Notes: generated by a model from the letters alone, not told the origin. 41,773 nucleotides of DNA from Streptomyces cahuitamycinicus (GCF_002891435.1 NZ_POUC01000020.1:1-41773), one strand, 5' to 3'. Numbered from the stretch's first letter, positions 1 to 9,307 are shown. A program made the numbers and translations.

Positions 1-43
1 GGGCGGTGGAGCGGTGGTTCGCTGTGGTGGTGCGGGGGTTGGT

Positions 44-448
44 TCATGAGGGTGTGTCCAGCAGGGCGAGGCCGGGGTAGTACTTGCGGCCGTTGGATTT
101 GATCATGTCGGCGGGTGAGGCGAGGCCGACTTCCTGCCGGACGCGGGTGGCGAAGGCGCGGGCGCCTGCGGGGCGGATGCCTTCGCCGCTGCTGCACCAG
201 GAGGCGTAGGTGGTGTAGAGGAGGCCCTGTTCGGCGCGCAGGTCGGGCTGGGTTTCGAGGTCGCGGGTGCAGCATTCGGTGAGGAAGCGGCCGATGTGGT
301 CTTCGGTGTTGGCATACGCGGTGGTGGCGATGCGGACGCGGTCGGGGCCTTCGAGGTTGTCGCGGGTGGTGAGGTAGCGGCGGGCGCCCTCGATGAGCCA
401 CTGCAGGATACCGGGGCCTTCGTCGCGGACGAGTTCGCTTTGCGGGCA
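44..448 (-). pseudogene. C-terminal remnant of phage/plasmid-type DNA primase-helicase
   Basis: The minus strand is open from about 448 to a TGA at 44-46 and reads ELVRDEGPGILQWLIEGARRYL near its start. This matches the C-terminal part of P4-family primase-helicases (D5_N/poxvirus D5-like), which act in replication of phages, plasmids and integrative elements. The remaining stretch includes a typical wing region (YTTYASWCSSGEGIRP). There is no start codon. An in-frame TGA at 449-451 and the absence of the helicase core upstream show that only about 130 C-terminal residues survive. It is probably a scar of an integrated element. The family call rests on remembered pattern similarity, not a search. 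Confidence 0.6.
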
Positions 449-836
449 TCAGTGGAGCATCCTCCCGCGCGGCGGGGGGCCAAGCCTTGACCTCACAGAG
501 GTCCGGCTTGAACCCCCTCCCCCGCCAACACAGCCGATTTTCAGGGAGCCCCAACAAGGAGAGGATTCTCGCCGCAGTGGTCGAAGTGAAGGTGGCAGTT
601 CACGACCAGAGAGATGTCGCCGAGAGGGACTCCAGGGCTCGGAGTGATCAGACAGCTTCTGCGGCTGACCTCCAACTGGCAGGGTGTCAGCCTCCGGGAG
701 CTCGTCCGTTTTTCAGGTGAACTTACCGCTTTTCATGGGCATAGAAGCTGGACATCCTCCTACGCTCTTATCCGGCACGAGCAGACGAACACGGTGTGCC
801 TGCCCTCTTTGGGCTCAATAACCGTCGGGGGTTCGT
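449..836. other. Intergenic stretch with no convincing gene
   Basis: Short open frames exist on the plus strand, but none has a recognisable product or a good ribosome binding site. A run of G at 826-830 may be the ribosome binding site of the following gene. The promoter of the diguanylate cyclase gene should lie here, but I could not define -35/-10 boxes with confidence. Confidence 0.4.
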
Positions 837-2873
837 ATGAGGCCGGGACAGGCCGGTTGGTGGGGCTCGTTGCACGCCGTTCTTATCGGCTGGTCATCGG
901 CGGCATGTGGGTGGGGCAAGGCTCTGGGGCTGGGATGCGTGCTTGCCGCCATGCTGAGCGCGAGCGCGACGGCGGTGCTGTTCATCCCCGTCGGCGTCGG
1001 AGTGCCGGCTGCGCATGGTCTGGCCGCCCTGTCGCTGCTTGGGCGTGCCAGGACGGCCGCCGGAAGGGTCCGCCTTCGCCTTACGCTCCTAGCGGTGTCT
1101 GTGGCAGCGGGTGGCCTTCACCACCTCGTGGTCAATCAGCTCCCTTCCCCTCGTTGCAGACCCGCTGGTGGCCTCCACTTCGTCCTCCAACTGCTAGCGC
1201 CCACCGGAATCGCGCTGTGTCTGGTGCTGGGGGTCGCCGGGTTGGCCGTCGCAGTGGCGGACGGCGGCACGACGCTGATCTGGCTGCGGCGAGTCCTGGA
1301 CGGATGGATGATCGCCGGCTCCCTGCTCACACTGGGCTGGGTGCTGCTGCTGCATCGTGCCGACCAAAGCGGCAATGCCTTCGGGTCCTTGCAGGATCTG
1401 ACACGCGTGGCGACGGACACCCTGGTCTTCGGACTTCTGGTGGCACTGCGCTACTCCCTGAAGCGTCCTGAACGCACCGCGACAACGGTAGCCGCCTTGG
1501 CCCTCACCGTGTTGACCGCAAGCGACATGCTGCGCATCCTCATGCCGGCCCCCGGCACCTGGTACGGCATTCCCTGCGCAGCGGCCTGCTCGATCACTGG
1601 CCTGCTCCTCATCGCCGTCGCCCCATGGCTGGCCGGAGGCACCAGCGTCGCGGACATCGACCAGCGCATCATGCCCGTTGTCGGGGTCGTGGCCGCTTTC
1701 GTGCCCGTGGCCATCTGCGTCCTGGCCGTGACAGCTCACACCATGGTCGGAGGCCACACCGACATGGTCCTGCTGATCCTGGCGGGTTTGCTGCCTATCT
1801 CGCTCGGTATCCGCCAGGGCATCATCCACGCCGATCACCTGCGTATCACTCGCGAAGCCACCACCCGGGAGGCGCTTTACCGTGCCTTGGTCGACGGCAC
1901 CCGCGACGTGATCACCATCATCAGCCTGGACGGCCGCGTGCTCTACGTCAGTCCTGCCGCTCATCACGTCTTCGGTTACCGGCCTGAGGACCTGCTGGGT
2001 GCCCGTCTGCCCCTGTACTGCCACCCCGACGACCTGACGCCGCTGATGCAGGCAGTCGAGACGCTGCGGCAGGAAGCCGCGTTAGGCATCCGCGGTCCGG
2101 GCCGCCGCGTGTCCTGCCGGGTCCGCCACGCCGACGGACGTTGGTGCCACGTCGAGTCGACGGTCAGCCACCACACCGAAGGAATGATCTTTAGCAGTCG
2201 CGATGTGACCGACCGGGTCATCCAGCGGGAACAACTCGAGCACCTGGCCTTCCACGACGCGCTCACCGGACTGCCCAACCGGGCCCTGTTCACCGACCGA
2301 GTCGCCCATGCCCTGCGGAAGCGAACCACTCACGCAGCCCCACCCGCAGTGCTCTTCATGGACCTGGACGGCTTCAAGGCTGTCAACGACTCGGCTGGAC
2401 ACGCGGTGGGCGACACTCTCCTGATCCACGCCGCTCGTCGGCTCCAGGCATCCGTACGGGCTGAAGACACCGTGGCCCGCCTCGGCGGTGACGAGTTCGC
2501 CGCCCTCCTGGAGGGAGAGGCCGGGACACACCCCTCACATGCCAAAGACGTCGCCGAGCGCATCCTGTCTGCCCTGACGCAGCCCTACCAGATCGCAGGC
2601 AAAGAGGCACTCGTCTCAGCCTCCATCGGCATGACACTCGCCGTCCCGGGCGTAACACCAGACGAACTCCTCAGCCAAGCCGATGAAGCCATGTACGAGG
2701 CGAAGAGAGCAGGCAAAGGCCGTATCCGCATGCACATCCCCCCGTCCCGCCAAGCCGGCCACAGTCCGTCACCCGAGGCCCGCCAGACGGCCACCTCCCT
2801 CCAGGCGTCAGGCCAACCGGCAGCACACGGCGCGGGACAGCGACCCCGTGCTGCCGGTACCCCAAACCCCTGA
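837..2873 (+). CDS. Membrane-bound PAS-GGDEF diguanylate cyclase
   Basis: This 678-aa protein should make the second messenger c-di-GMP from two GTP. Residues about 1-335 are a multi-pass hydrophobic sensor region (8 or more likely helices). A PAS domain follows at about 345-460 and a GGDEF domain at about 470-630. The signature RLGGDEF is intact near residues 547-553. An RxxD sequence (RAED) lies exactly five residues before GGDEF, as expected for the product-inhibition I-site. No EAL domain follows; the last 40 residues are Pro/Ser/Gln-rich and look disordered. The start ATG is preceded by a G-rich stretch. A TTA leucine codon at 2082-2084 suggests dependence on the bldA tRNA. In Streptomyces c-di-GMP controls development through BldD, so TTA-gating would fit. 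The ligand sensed by the N-terminal part is unknown. Confidence 0.92.
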   Translation: MRPGQAGWWGSLHAVLIGWSSAACGWGKALGLGCVLAAMLSASATAVLFIPVGVGVPAAHGLAALSLLGRARTAAGRVRLRLTLLAVSVAAGGLHHLVVNQLPSPRCRPAGGLHFVLQLLAPTGIALCLVLGVAGLAVAVADGGTTLIWLRRVLDGWMIAGSLLTLGWVLLLHRADQSGNAFGSLQDLTRVATDTLVFGLLVALRYSLKRPERTATTVAALALTVLTASDMLRILMPAPGTWYGIPCAAACSITGLLLIAVAPWLAGGTSVADIDQRIMPVVGVVAAFVPVAICVLAVTAHTMVGGHTDMVLLILAGLLPISLGIRQGIIHADHLRITREATTREALYRALVDGTRDVITIISLDGRVLYVSPAAHHVFGYRPEDLLGARLPLYCHPDDLTPLMQAVETLRQEAALGIRGPGRRVSCRVRHADGRWCHVESTVSHHTEGMIFSSRDVTDRVIQREQLEHLAFHDALTGLPNRALFTDRVAHALRKRTTHAAPPAVLFMDLDGFKAVNDSAGHAVGDTLLIHAARRLQASVRAEDTVARLGGDEFAALLEGEAGTHPSHAKDVAERILSALTQPYQIAGKEALVSASIGMTLAVPGVTPDELLSQADEAMYEAKRAGKGRIRMHIPPSRQAGHSPSPEARQTATSLQASGQPAAHGAGQRPRAAGTPNP

Positions 2874-3138
2874 TCCCAGCCTGATCGCCCAGCATGGACC
2901 GGAAATCGCCATAGCCACGGGCCAGAGCTACCGCCTCCAACCACCGTGCGACTGCGGTCTCCCGGGCTTGGCTGACAAACAAGAGGCTCGGCTCGGACAC
3001 TGATTGTCTGCGTCCGATACGACTTGCTTCGGACGAGTGTGCTACCAACCTCAGTGGTGCGGTGGGCGAAGTGACGGGGGTGCGGAGATGCCGGGTCGGG
3101 GAATCGGGGTCTGTCGAGGGGTGCACTGACCCGGCAGC

Positions 3139-4123
3139 GTGCAAAGGCGCGATTCGTTGGTCGACGGGCGCAGTAGGCGTTATTCGCGGAGAATTTGTCG
3201 AAGGATCCGCAGTAGTCTGAGGAGGATCCGACGGAGTTTCTGTTCCTGCGTGGTGTGGGTGGGGTGGGGAAGTCCACGCTGCTGCGACAGTGGCAGCACG
3301 GGCCCGGCGTGCGGATGCGGTGACGGCGATGGTGGACGAAAACGACGTCCGCGGGGTGCAGCAGGCTTTGGTCGAGTTGGTCAGGCAGTTGGCAGAGCAG
3401 GCCGATAGGTGCAAGGAATTCGACAAGGCGGTCGAACAGTTCCGGCGGGAGCAGGCGGCGCAGGGGGAGCCGATGCCCGTGGAGGGCCAGGCGTCGGTGT
3501 CGAGCCGGGTGGTGACGCAGGCCGCTTTGAGGGCGGCGTCGCTGATTCCGGGAGCCGGTGTCGTGACGGCGATAGCCAATCTGGATGCCGCAGCCCAGGG
3601 GCTGGGCCGGCTCCGATCGGCATCCCAGGCGCGTTCCAGGCGGCGGGGAGCCCGGGGTGATGAGGCGGATCTGAGCCGGTCTTTCGTCGCCGAGCTGACA
3701 GGTTGAGCCGTCGCCATCAGTGGGTGGTGCTCTTCTTCGACAAGTGGGAACAGACTGCCCGGTACTTGGACGGGTGGCTGCTGAATCTGCTGGACGAAGA
3801 GTTCGGTCCAGTGCCTACAAACGTCATCGTCGTGCTGGCGGGCCGGGACGAACTCGCGGAGCGCGAATGGGCACCGCTGGGGGCACAGGTGGCGGATGTG
3901 CCATTGGAGGTCTTCACCGAAGCCGAGACGCGTGCGCTGCTGACGAGCGGGGCGTGACCGATCCGGGCGTGGTGGAAGCGGTGCTGCAGCTTTCTATGGG
4001 GCTGCCGCTGCTCGTGGAACTTCTCGCCTTGGCCCGCCCTCGCACAATTGAGGAGGTGGATGCGGGCGGGCATCTCGCCGACGTGGCGGTCGAGAGGTTC
4101 GTGCAGTGGATCACGGACCCTAA
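3139..4123 (+). pseudogene. Decayed STAND/AAA-type ATP-binding protein gene
   Basis: Pieces of one protein are spread over the three plus frames. A start-like segment (QRRDSLVDG) lies near 3139, and a Walker A motif GVGGVGKSTLLRQW at about 3255-3293. Then follow a segment ending FVAELTG at 3703, a Walker B-like segment WVVLFFDKWEQT from about 3720, and a sensor/arm segment (VPLEVFTEAETRALL). A last segment reaches ERFVQWITDP just before 4124. Joining them needs about four frame changes, and the order matches Streptomyces STAND-like NTPases that normally continue for several hundred residues. The gene is therefore broken by indels. Its 3' part is also missing: after removing both IS elements, the sequence runs directly into the opposite-strand hydrolase gene. 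The function of the intact family (signalling or defence) is not established. Confidence 0.7.
4121..4123. repeat. Target-site duplication (TAA) of the IS5-family element, left copy
   Basis: TAA abuts the left terminal inverted repeat. The same TAA occurs at 4989-4991 directly after the right terminal repeat, as expected for the short TA-containing target of IS5-family transposition. Confidence 0.7.
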
Positions 4124-4988
4124 GACGGTGTCCTATGTGGTGAGGCGGACGTACCGCTTGTAGCAGCAGAGGGCTGCGGCGAGACCGAGAAAGGCCAGGT
4201 AGTTGCGTGGATTGCGTTCATAGCGAGGGCTGAGTCGGCGGTAGCCGGACAGCCAGGAGATGGTCCGCTCGATCACCCACCTACGGCGGCCCAATCGTTT
4301 GCTGGACTCGACGCCTTTGCGTGCGATGCGCACCCCGATGCGCTTGCCTCGTAACCATTTTCGCAGGTGGGTAATGTCGTAGGCCTTGTCGGCATGCAGG
4401 CGTTGGGGCTTGAAGTAGCGGCCGCGGTGAGGGTCGTGTCTCGTTTGGTGACCGGTCACCATGGGCTTCAGGCCTTCGCTGTCGTGGACGTTGGCGGCGG
4501 AGACGCCGACGACCAGGGGCAGTCCGTTCGCGTCCGACAGGACGTGCATCTTGGAACCCGGCTTGCCCCGGTCCACGGGACTCGGACCTGTGTGTTCGCC
4601 CCCTTTTTGGCGCGCACGTGCGCGGAGTCGAGGACGACGCGGGAGACGTCGATGAGGCCCGCGTCGTCGAGTTGGTGCAGGACCGCTTCGTGGAGCCGGC
4701 CCCAGACGCCTGCCCTGGACCAGATCATGAACCGGCGATGGGCCGTCGGCTTCGATATGCCGAAGCACGGCGGCAGTGCCCGCCAGGCGCACCCGCTGAC
4801 CAGCACGTAGATGATCGCCGCGAACAGCGTCTCATCAGGCGTGTTCTGGGTCCCGCCACCCTGCGGCCGTACCCGGTCCTCCGGAATCAACGGCCTGGCG
4901 AGCTCCCACAAGCCGTCCGGAACAATCCAACTCCACGTACGGCGCCCCATGAACGGACCAACGAGCGATCACCACATAGGACACCGTC
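4124..4988 (-). mobile_element. Complete IS5-family insertion sequence (865 bp)
   Basis: The element is bounded by perfect 20-bp terminal inverted repeats at 4124-4143 and 4969-4988, reading inward from GACGGTGTCC. It is flanked by TAA at 4121-4123 and 4989-4991. It encodes one transposase in two overlapping frames on the minus strand, the arrangement of the IS427-type subgroup of IS5. It sits inside the STAND ATPase remnant. Its outer right edge was later used as target by the IS701-family element. Both ends and both reading frames are preserved, so it may still be mobile. Confidence 0.9.
4133..4950 (-). CDS. IS5-family transposase, made by -1 ribosomal frameshift
   Basis: The first frame starts at ATG 4950-4948 with an IS5 DUF4096-type N terminus (WIVPDGLWELARPLIP; then SGCAWRALPP). 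It encodes the first catalytic Asp in the segment VVLDSAHVRAKKG. The second frame carries GPSPVDRGKPGSKMHVLSD, further DDE-domain segments (VVGVSAANVHD, LHADKAYD), and RRRWVIERTISWLSGYRRL with the catalytic Glu. It ends at 4133. The frames meet at an A-rich slippery run (AAAAAG; T-run at 4604-4608 on the plus strand). This fits programmed -1 frameshifting known in IS427-type elements, so I treat the two halves as one enzyme and not as a mutant. The stop codon overlaps the inner part of the left terminal repeat. Confidence 0.85.
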
Positions 4989-4991
4989 TAA
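4988..4991. repeat. Target-site duplication (CTAA) of the IS701-family element, left copy
   Basis: CTAA occurs at 4988-4991 and again at 6392-6395, directly outside the two ends of the IS701-like element. The first C is also the last base of the IS5 element's right terminal repeat, which shows that the IS701 element inserted after the IS5 element. Confidence 0.85.
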
Positions 4992-6391
4992 TACTGCAAC
5001 GGTGCTTGCCGTGACTGCTGGCCAGCTCGTTCGTTGGTGTGGTTATGGGTGGGGACCTTGCTGAAGTCAGGTTGTGGGCCGGAGAGCTGGACGTACTGCA
5101 TGAGCGGTTCGTGCACCGGTTCAACCGGGAAGAGCCGCGTCAGTCGGCACTTGCTTATATGCGGGGGCTGGTTGCGCCGCTGGAGCGGAAGAACGGCTGG
5201 ACGCTGGCGGAGAAGGCCGGTCACGCGGGCCCCGATCGCATCCATCGGCTGCTGAACCGGATCGAGTGGGATGCCGACGAGGTCCTGGACGACGTACGCG
5301 ACTACGTGGTGGAACACCTCGGAGAGCGGGACGGCGTCCTGATCGTCGATGACACCGGGTTTCTCAAGAAGGGCATCTGCTCGGCCGGCGTGCAAAGGCA
5401 GTACTCCGGAACCGCCGGCCGCACCGAGAACAGCCAGATCGGTGTGTTCCTCGCCTACGCCACCGGCCGTGGACGCACTCTGATCGACCGCCGTCTGTAT
5501 CTGCCCACCTCCTGGACGGATGACCGGGCCCGCTGCCGCCGGGCCGGCATCGACGACAGTGTCGCCTTCGAGACGAAGGTGGCCATGGCCAAGGCGATGG
5601 TCCGCCGGGCCATCGCCGACAAGGTCCCGTTCAGCTGGGTGACGGCGGACGCCGCTTACGGTTACAGCAAGGGCTGGCGGTTCGAGCTTGAGCAGGCGGA
5701 CGTCTTCCACGTCATGGCCACCACCCGGCACGACACCGTCGTCACCCGCTGGTCCATCGATCACCCCGTCCACGACCTGTTTTCCGGCCTGCCACGGCAG
5801 AAATGGAAGCGCCGTTCCTGCGGTGAAGGAGCCCATGGTCGGCGGATCTTCGACTGGGCACGCGTCGAAGTGAGGCCCTGGCACCGCGAGGACCGTCGGC
5901 ACTGGGTTCTCGCCCGCCGCAGCGTCAGCAGGCCCGAGGAGATCTCCTACTACGTCGCCTACTGTCCCGCCGACACGACGCTGGACGAGCTGATCCGCAT
6001 CGCGGGCAGCCGATGGGCAGTCGAGGAATGCTTCCAGACCGCCAAGCAGGAATGCGGCCTGGACGACTACCAGGTCCGCCGCTACCCCGGCTGGCACCGC
6101 CACATGACCCTGGCCATGGCCGCCCACGCCTGCCTCACCGTCCTGCGGGCCCGCCTGCTGGACACGGACAAAGCAGAAACGGATCCTCCCAGCTCATCCA
6201 CCTCAGCCTCGCCGAAATCCGACGCTTGATCCACCGCCTCATCGACCGCCGGCCAGCACCGGTCGAGCACATTCTGCGATGGTCAACGTGGCGCCGACGA
6301 CGCCAATATCAAGCCCGCCTGAGTCACTACAAACGACGCGGACACAGCCCCTGAAAACTGCCCAGCACTCAGAACAAGCACCGTTGCAGTA
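4992..6391 (+). mobile_element. IS701-family insertion sequence (1,400 bp)
   Basis: Terminal inverted repeats of 17 bp lie at 4992-5008 and 6375-6391, each reading inward TACTGCAACGGTGCTTG. The 4-bp CTAA duplication matches the YTAR-type target preference of IS701. One transposase gene fills the element. The insertion is immediately next to the right end of the IS5-family element, giving a back-to-back composite of two unrelated elements. Confidence 0.9.
5045..6354 (+). pseudogene. IS701-family DDE transposase, frameshifted near the C terminus
   Basis: The protein shows the IS701 DDE signature: VLIVDDTGFLKKG (first Asp), SWVTADAAYGYSKGW (second Asp) and WAVEECFQTAKQECGLDDYQVR (Glu). The main frame stops at 6229, but the conserved tail (QLIHLSLAEIRRLIHRL, then ILRWSTWRRRRQYQARL) continues in another frame to 6354. 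One indel near 6186 therefore separates about 390 residues from the last 55 or so. Whether this kills the enzyme or is a sequencing error cannot be told here. The start could also be the GTG at 5039, six bases upstream. Confidence 0.8.
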
Positions 6392-6414
6392 CTAAGGGGC
6401 GCACACCCGAGCAC

Positions 6415-7809
6415 TCAGCGCCGGAGTACGTCGGCGAGCCAGTCGAAAACGACGTCGCAGTGCTGCTGAGGGGCCATCGGGGAGCAGTGCAACTGTGCCC
6501 CGGTGGCCTTCGTCAGTTTCACGTAGTCGCGCCGCGTGCGCAACAGGTCGTACATCTCCCGCGGCTGGCCCGGGTAGAACTGCTCGAAGTCGTAGTCCAG
6601 TACGAGCGTCGGGGCCTTGATCCTGCCGACGATCCCGGTGATGTCGAGGCCCATGGCCACCTGCGCCGGTGTCCAGAGGTCGGTGAGGATCTTGCCCCGG
6701 CGCGCCTGGCGCAGCGCCTTCCGATCGAAGATCTCGAAGCGCTTCTTGACCGTGAAGGCCTCCTGCGGGGTCAGCTCCGGGACGACGTCCTCGTTCCAGA
6801 CCCGGTTGGTCTCCTCCTTGTCGGGTGTGACGATGTCACGCAGCGCCTCGTCGAATCCGAGCCAGGGGCTGAGGCATCCGGGCATCGCCACACAAGCGGC
6901 GAGCCGGTGCTCGAAGGCGGCGGCGCGCGGGGCGAGGTTGCCGCCCATGCTGAGGCCGGTGAGGGCGATACGCCGGCCGTCCACGTCCTCGCGCCGCAGC
7001 AGCCAGTCGACGATCGGGGCGACCACCGTCTCCCAGCGGGTGGTGAAAGGGATCTCCTCGACGAACAGCAACTGCCCCTGTCCAGGGCCGTCGTAGACGA
7101 GGGCGTTCCAGCCGCGGTCGAGGGCTGCGGACACGCCGTAGGTCCACATGTCCACGTTCTGCCCGTCACTGCCGTTGGTGAGGATGACGGTGGGGCGCCG
7201 CTCGGCGGGGCCGTCCGGGCGGAAGAACCACAGCGGCAGCCGGGTCCTGCCCCACGGGACCCGGGCGGTTACGGCGGCGGGCGTGCCGAGTCGGGCGAAG
7301 GTGTCCCAGGCCCTGCGTCCCGCCTCGTAGACCGCCTCCTCGTCACCGGGCTGGTCGGTGCCCAGGACGTAGAACAGCGCCTGGGCGTAGTACTGGGCCG
7401 CGCGCAGCGAGCGGAAACGGCGGGTCTGCGACGGCGTCCCGCGGCCGTCCCGGCCCACGGCCGGGGAAGCGGAGAGCTGGTCGCCCCAGGACCGGAAGGT
7501 GTCGGTGTAGGTCTGCTCGGAGAGCCCCGCCGCGTTGATGGCGTTGACAGCGGTCAGCACCTCGCCGACCTCGGAGGCGCGCATGCCTGCGGCTCCCAGC
7601 GCGAGCAACCCGGCGAAGTTGAAGCCGGGATCGGTGAAGAGCTGCATCGCTCCCGGCGTCGGATCGGGCGCCGTCGAAGGCACAGTGGGCGCGGCGGCCG
7701 CGGTACGAGCGGTGCTCCCGACGGCGAGCGCGCCCGCCCCCGCGGCGAGCCCGGTCAGGGCCGCGCGGCGGGTGAGGGAAGCAGGCTGGTGCGGTGTGCT
7801 TGTGGTCAT
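6415..7809 (-). CDS. Tat-exported alpha/beta hydrolase
   Basis: From ATG 7809 the protein is 464 aa. It begins with a twin-arginine signal (SLTRRAALTGLAAGAGALAV) and an Ala-rich cleavage region, so it is probably exported folded by Tat. The catalytic domain has a nucleophile elbow TGLSMGGNLAPRAAAF, a likely acid residue in PTLVLDYDFEQF, and a His near the C terminus (QLHCSPMAPQQHCDVVFDWL). The fold and motifs fit the dipeptidyl aminopeptidase/acylaminoacyl-peptidase-like or FrsA-like hydrolase group; the substrate is unknown. The gene reads towards the IS-disrupted region and ends 24 bases from the IS701 target duplication, but its C terminus looks complete. An upstream in-frame start at 7863 would hide the signal peptide behind extra residues and is less likely. 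Confidence 0.85.
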   Translation of the reverse strand: MTTSTPHQPASLTRRAALTGLAAGAGALAVGSTARTAAAAPTVPSTAPDPTPGAMQLFTDPGFNFAGLLALGAAGMRASEVGEVLTAVNAINAAGLSEQTYTDTFRSWGDQLSASPAVGRDGRGTPSQTRRFRSLRAAQYYAQALFYVLGTDQPGDEEAVYEAGRRAWDTFARLGTPAAVTARVPWGRTRLPLWFFRPDGPAERRPTVILTNGSDGQNVDMWTYGVSAALDRGWNALVYDGPGQGQLLFVEEIPFTTRWETVVAPIVDWLLRREDVDGRRIALTGLSMGGNLAPRAAAFEHRLAACVAMPGCLSPWLGFDEALRDIVTPDKEETNRVWNEDVVPELTPQEAFTVKKRFEIFDRKALRQARRGKILTDLWTPAQVAMGLDITGIVGRIKAPTLVLDYDFEQFYPGQPREMYDLLRTRRDYVKLTKATGAQLHCSPMAPQQHCDVVFDWLADVLRR

Positions 7810-7982
7810 GCGGGGGACGCTACGGCGCTCCACCCCGCGCGGAAATGTGGCGCGCCCTCCCATGCTCCGACTGGGTCCACGCGGGCCCGGTCAGCTACCG
7901 CACAAGGTGCGAAGGACGCGGTCGCCGCACAGGCCGCCGGGGAGGCGGTGACTCAGACCACGCCGGCGAGAGAGAGGCAACG

Positions 7983-8201
7983 ATGGGGGCTCAGTACTAC
8001 GGCGCCGACAGCGAGAACGGCGACGGCATCGACGACCCCTCCGAGGACGCGCTGTTCATGATGATCAGCGACCTCAACAACTCCGACAACACCTTCGTGG
8101 TCGTCCAGCCCGACGAGGAGGATCCCGTCTGGTTCGCCTCCGTGGCCGTCCTCGATGAAGGCGGCTACGATATTGTGCCGGGACGGCCATACACCGGATG
8201 A
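7983..8201 (+). CDS. Small acidic hypothetical protein (72 aa)
   Basis: An ATG at 7983 follows a purine-rich site (GAGAGAGG) with 5 bases spacing. The 72-aa product is rich in Asp/Glu (for example DGIDDPSEDALFMMISDLNN) and then reads TFVVVQPDEEDPVWFASVAVLDEGGYD, like a small alpha/beta fold. I recall similar longer Streptomyces hypotheticals in this pattern, so this copy may be cut short at its 3' end. It is transcribed divergently from the hydrolase. No function can be assigned. Confidence 0.6.
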   Translation: MGAQYYGADSENGDGIDDPSEDALFMMISDLNNSDNTFVVVQPDEEDPVWFASVAVLDEGGYDIVPGRPYTG

Positions 8202-8464
8202 GGACGCGCGGCTCCCGCTGCTCTTGTGCAGCTGAGCCGATCCCGCTGGCCGCTGACGCTGCCCAGCGGCGGCAGCATCGGCCGGACACAGGGCGCACCG
8301 CCGGGCGGGTCCAGTCTCTCCCACGATCGACTCGCCCCGGTGAGGGTGTCCGGGCTAGACACCGAACGAGATGTTCGCGATGACCTAGGCGCGGCCGTCC
8401 GAGGCACGCTGTCGGTTGAGCCAGCGGCGAGGCAGTCGTCGATCAGGCCGTCCGCGCGCGGCGC

Positions 8465-9262
8465 TCAGAGCGTGAGTACCGGTCGCCTGGAGAAATTTTC
8501 GTACATGTCCTCTCCGTCCGGTCCGTACACGAACTCGGCCATCTCGGGGTTACGGTTGGCGGTCGCCAGGGGGAGCCAGGCCAGCAGGTGGCCGTAGCCG
8601 CCGCACACCGACTCGCCCCCGTCGCCGCCGTGGACCGCGGTCACATCGCTGGTCAGCTCGGCGCGGTAGGTGTCGTACGCGATGTGCAGGCCGAAGGCGT
8701 TCAGCTCGTTGTGCGGGCCGGTGTCGTCCCCGTAGGGGATGCGGTCGAGGGGACAGTCGTCGCCCCACCGGAACAGGGTGTTCGACCCGGCGCCGCAGGC
8801 GTGTTCCCACTCGTCGGAGCTCGGCATCCGCAACCCACGGGCGGAGAGGGCAGCTGGTATGTCGGCCGGCTGTTCGGTCAGGGTCTCGTCCTCCACGGCC
8901 ATGAGGACGGTGTCCAGATGGACGCTGCGGCGAGCGCTGAGGATCCGCGCGAGGTGGGTCCGCAGATCGGGCCCGTAACCGTAGCCCTGCTCCCGGCTTT
9001 CGGCGTAGTCGGCGGCCTGCTGGGCGGTCGGCTGCCAGGTGTCGAGGTCGAAGCCCAGGGACACCCGGCCTCCGGGTATCAGGGCGAACTCCTCCCCGTC
9101 CTGCTCGACCCGGACACGGTGCAGCGGGGCACCGAGGTGTTCCGTGCTCTCGACGAGCGACACCCGGCCCCCCACCTGGTCAGCGGCTTTGTGGGCGATC
9201 CGCCGGGCGGTGACCTCGTCGAAGGTCCGCCACAGGTCGAAAGTGAGATCAGCGAGCGACAT
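8465..9262 (-). CDS. Sulfatase-modifying-factor (SUMF1/FGE)-like protein
   Basis: The 265-aa protein (start ATG 9262; a TTG at 9307 would add 15 residues) has a middle segment GLRMPSSDEWEHACGAGS, then LFRWGDDCPLD. This is the hallmark of formylglycine-generating-enzyme-like (SUMF1) domains. The downstream HNELNAFGLHIAYD and the C-terminal NPEMAEFVYGPDGEDMYENF occupy the places of the usual NAFGLYDMxGNVWEW and late motifs but differ in detail. The paired C-terminal cysteines of true formylglycine-generating enzymes are not seen, so catalytic oxidation of a sulfatase Cys is doubtful. No sulfatase gene is nearby. A conserved fold with a different role is more likely. Confidence 0.65.
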   Translation of the reverse strand: MSLADLTFDLWRTFDEVTARRIAHKAADQVGGRVSLVESTEHLGAPLHRVRVEQDGEEFALIPGGRVSLGFDLDTWQPTAQQAADYAESREQGYGYGPDLRTHLARILSARRSVHLDTVLMAVEDETLTEQPADIPAALSARGLRMPSSDEWEHACGAGSNTLFRWGDDCPLDRIPYGDDTGPHNELNAFGLHIAYDTYRAELTSDVTAVHGGDGGESVCGGYGHLLAWLPLATANRNPEMAEFVYGPDGEDMYENFSRRPVLTL

Positions 9263-9307
9263 GGTCGGCAGTGTGGCACGCGGCACTGACACAGCACCGA
9301 AAGACAA

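Noticed and set aside
7111..8061. Long plus-strand frame antisense to the alpha/beta hydrolase
   Set aside because: It is a GC-driven shadow: the minus strand has a signal peptide, a nucleophile elbow and family motifs, while the plus reading is low-complexity.
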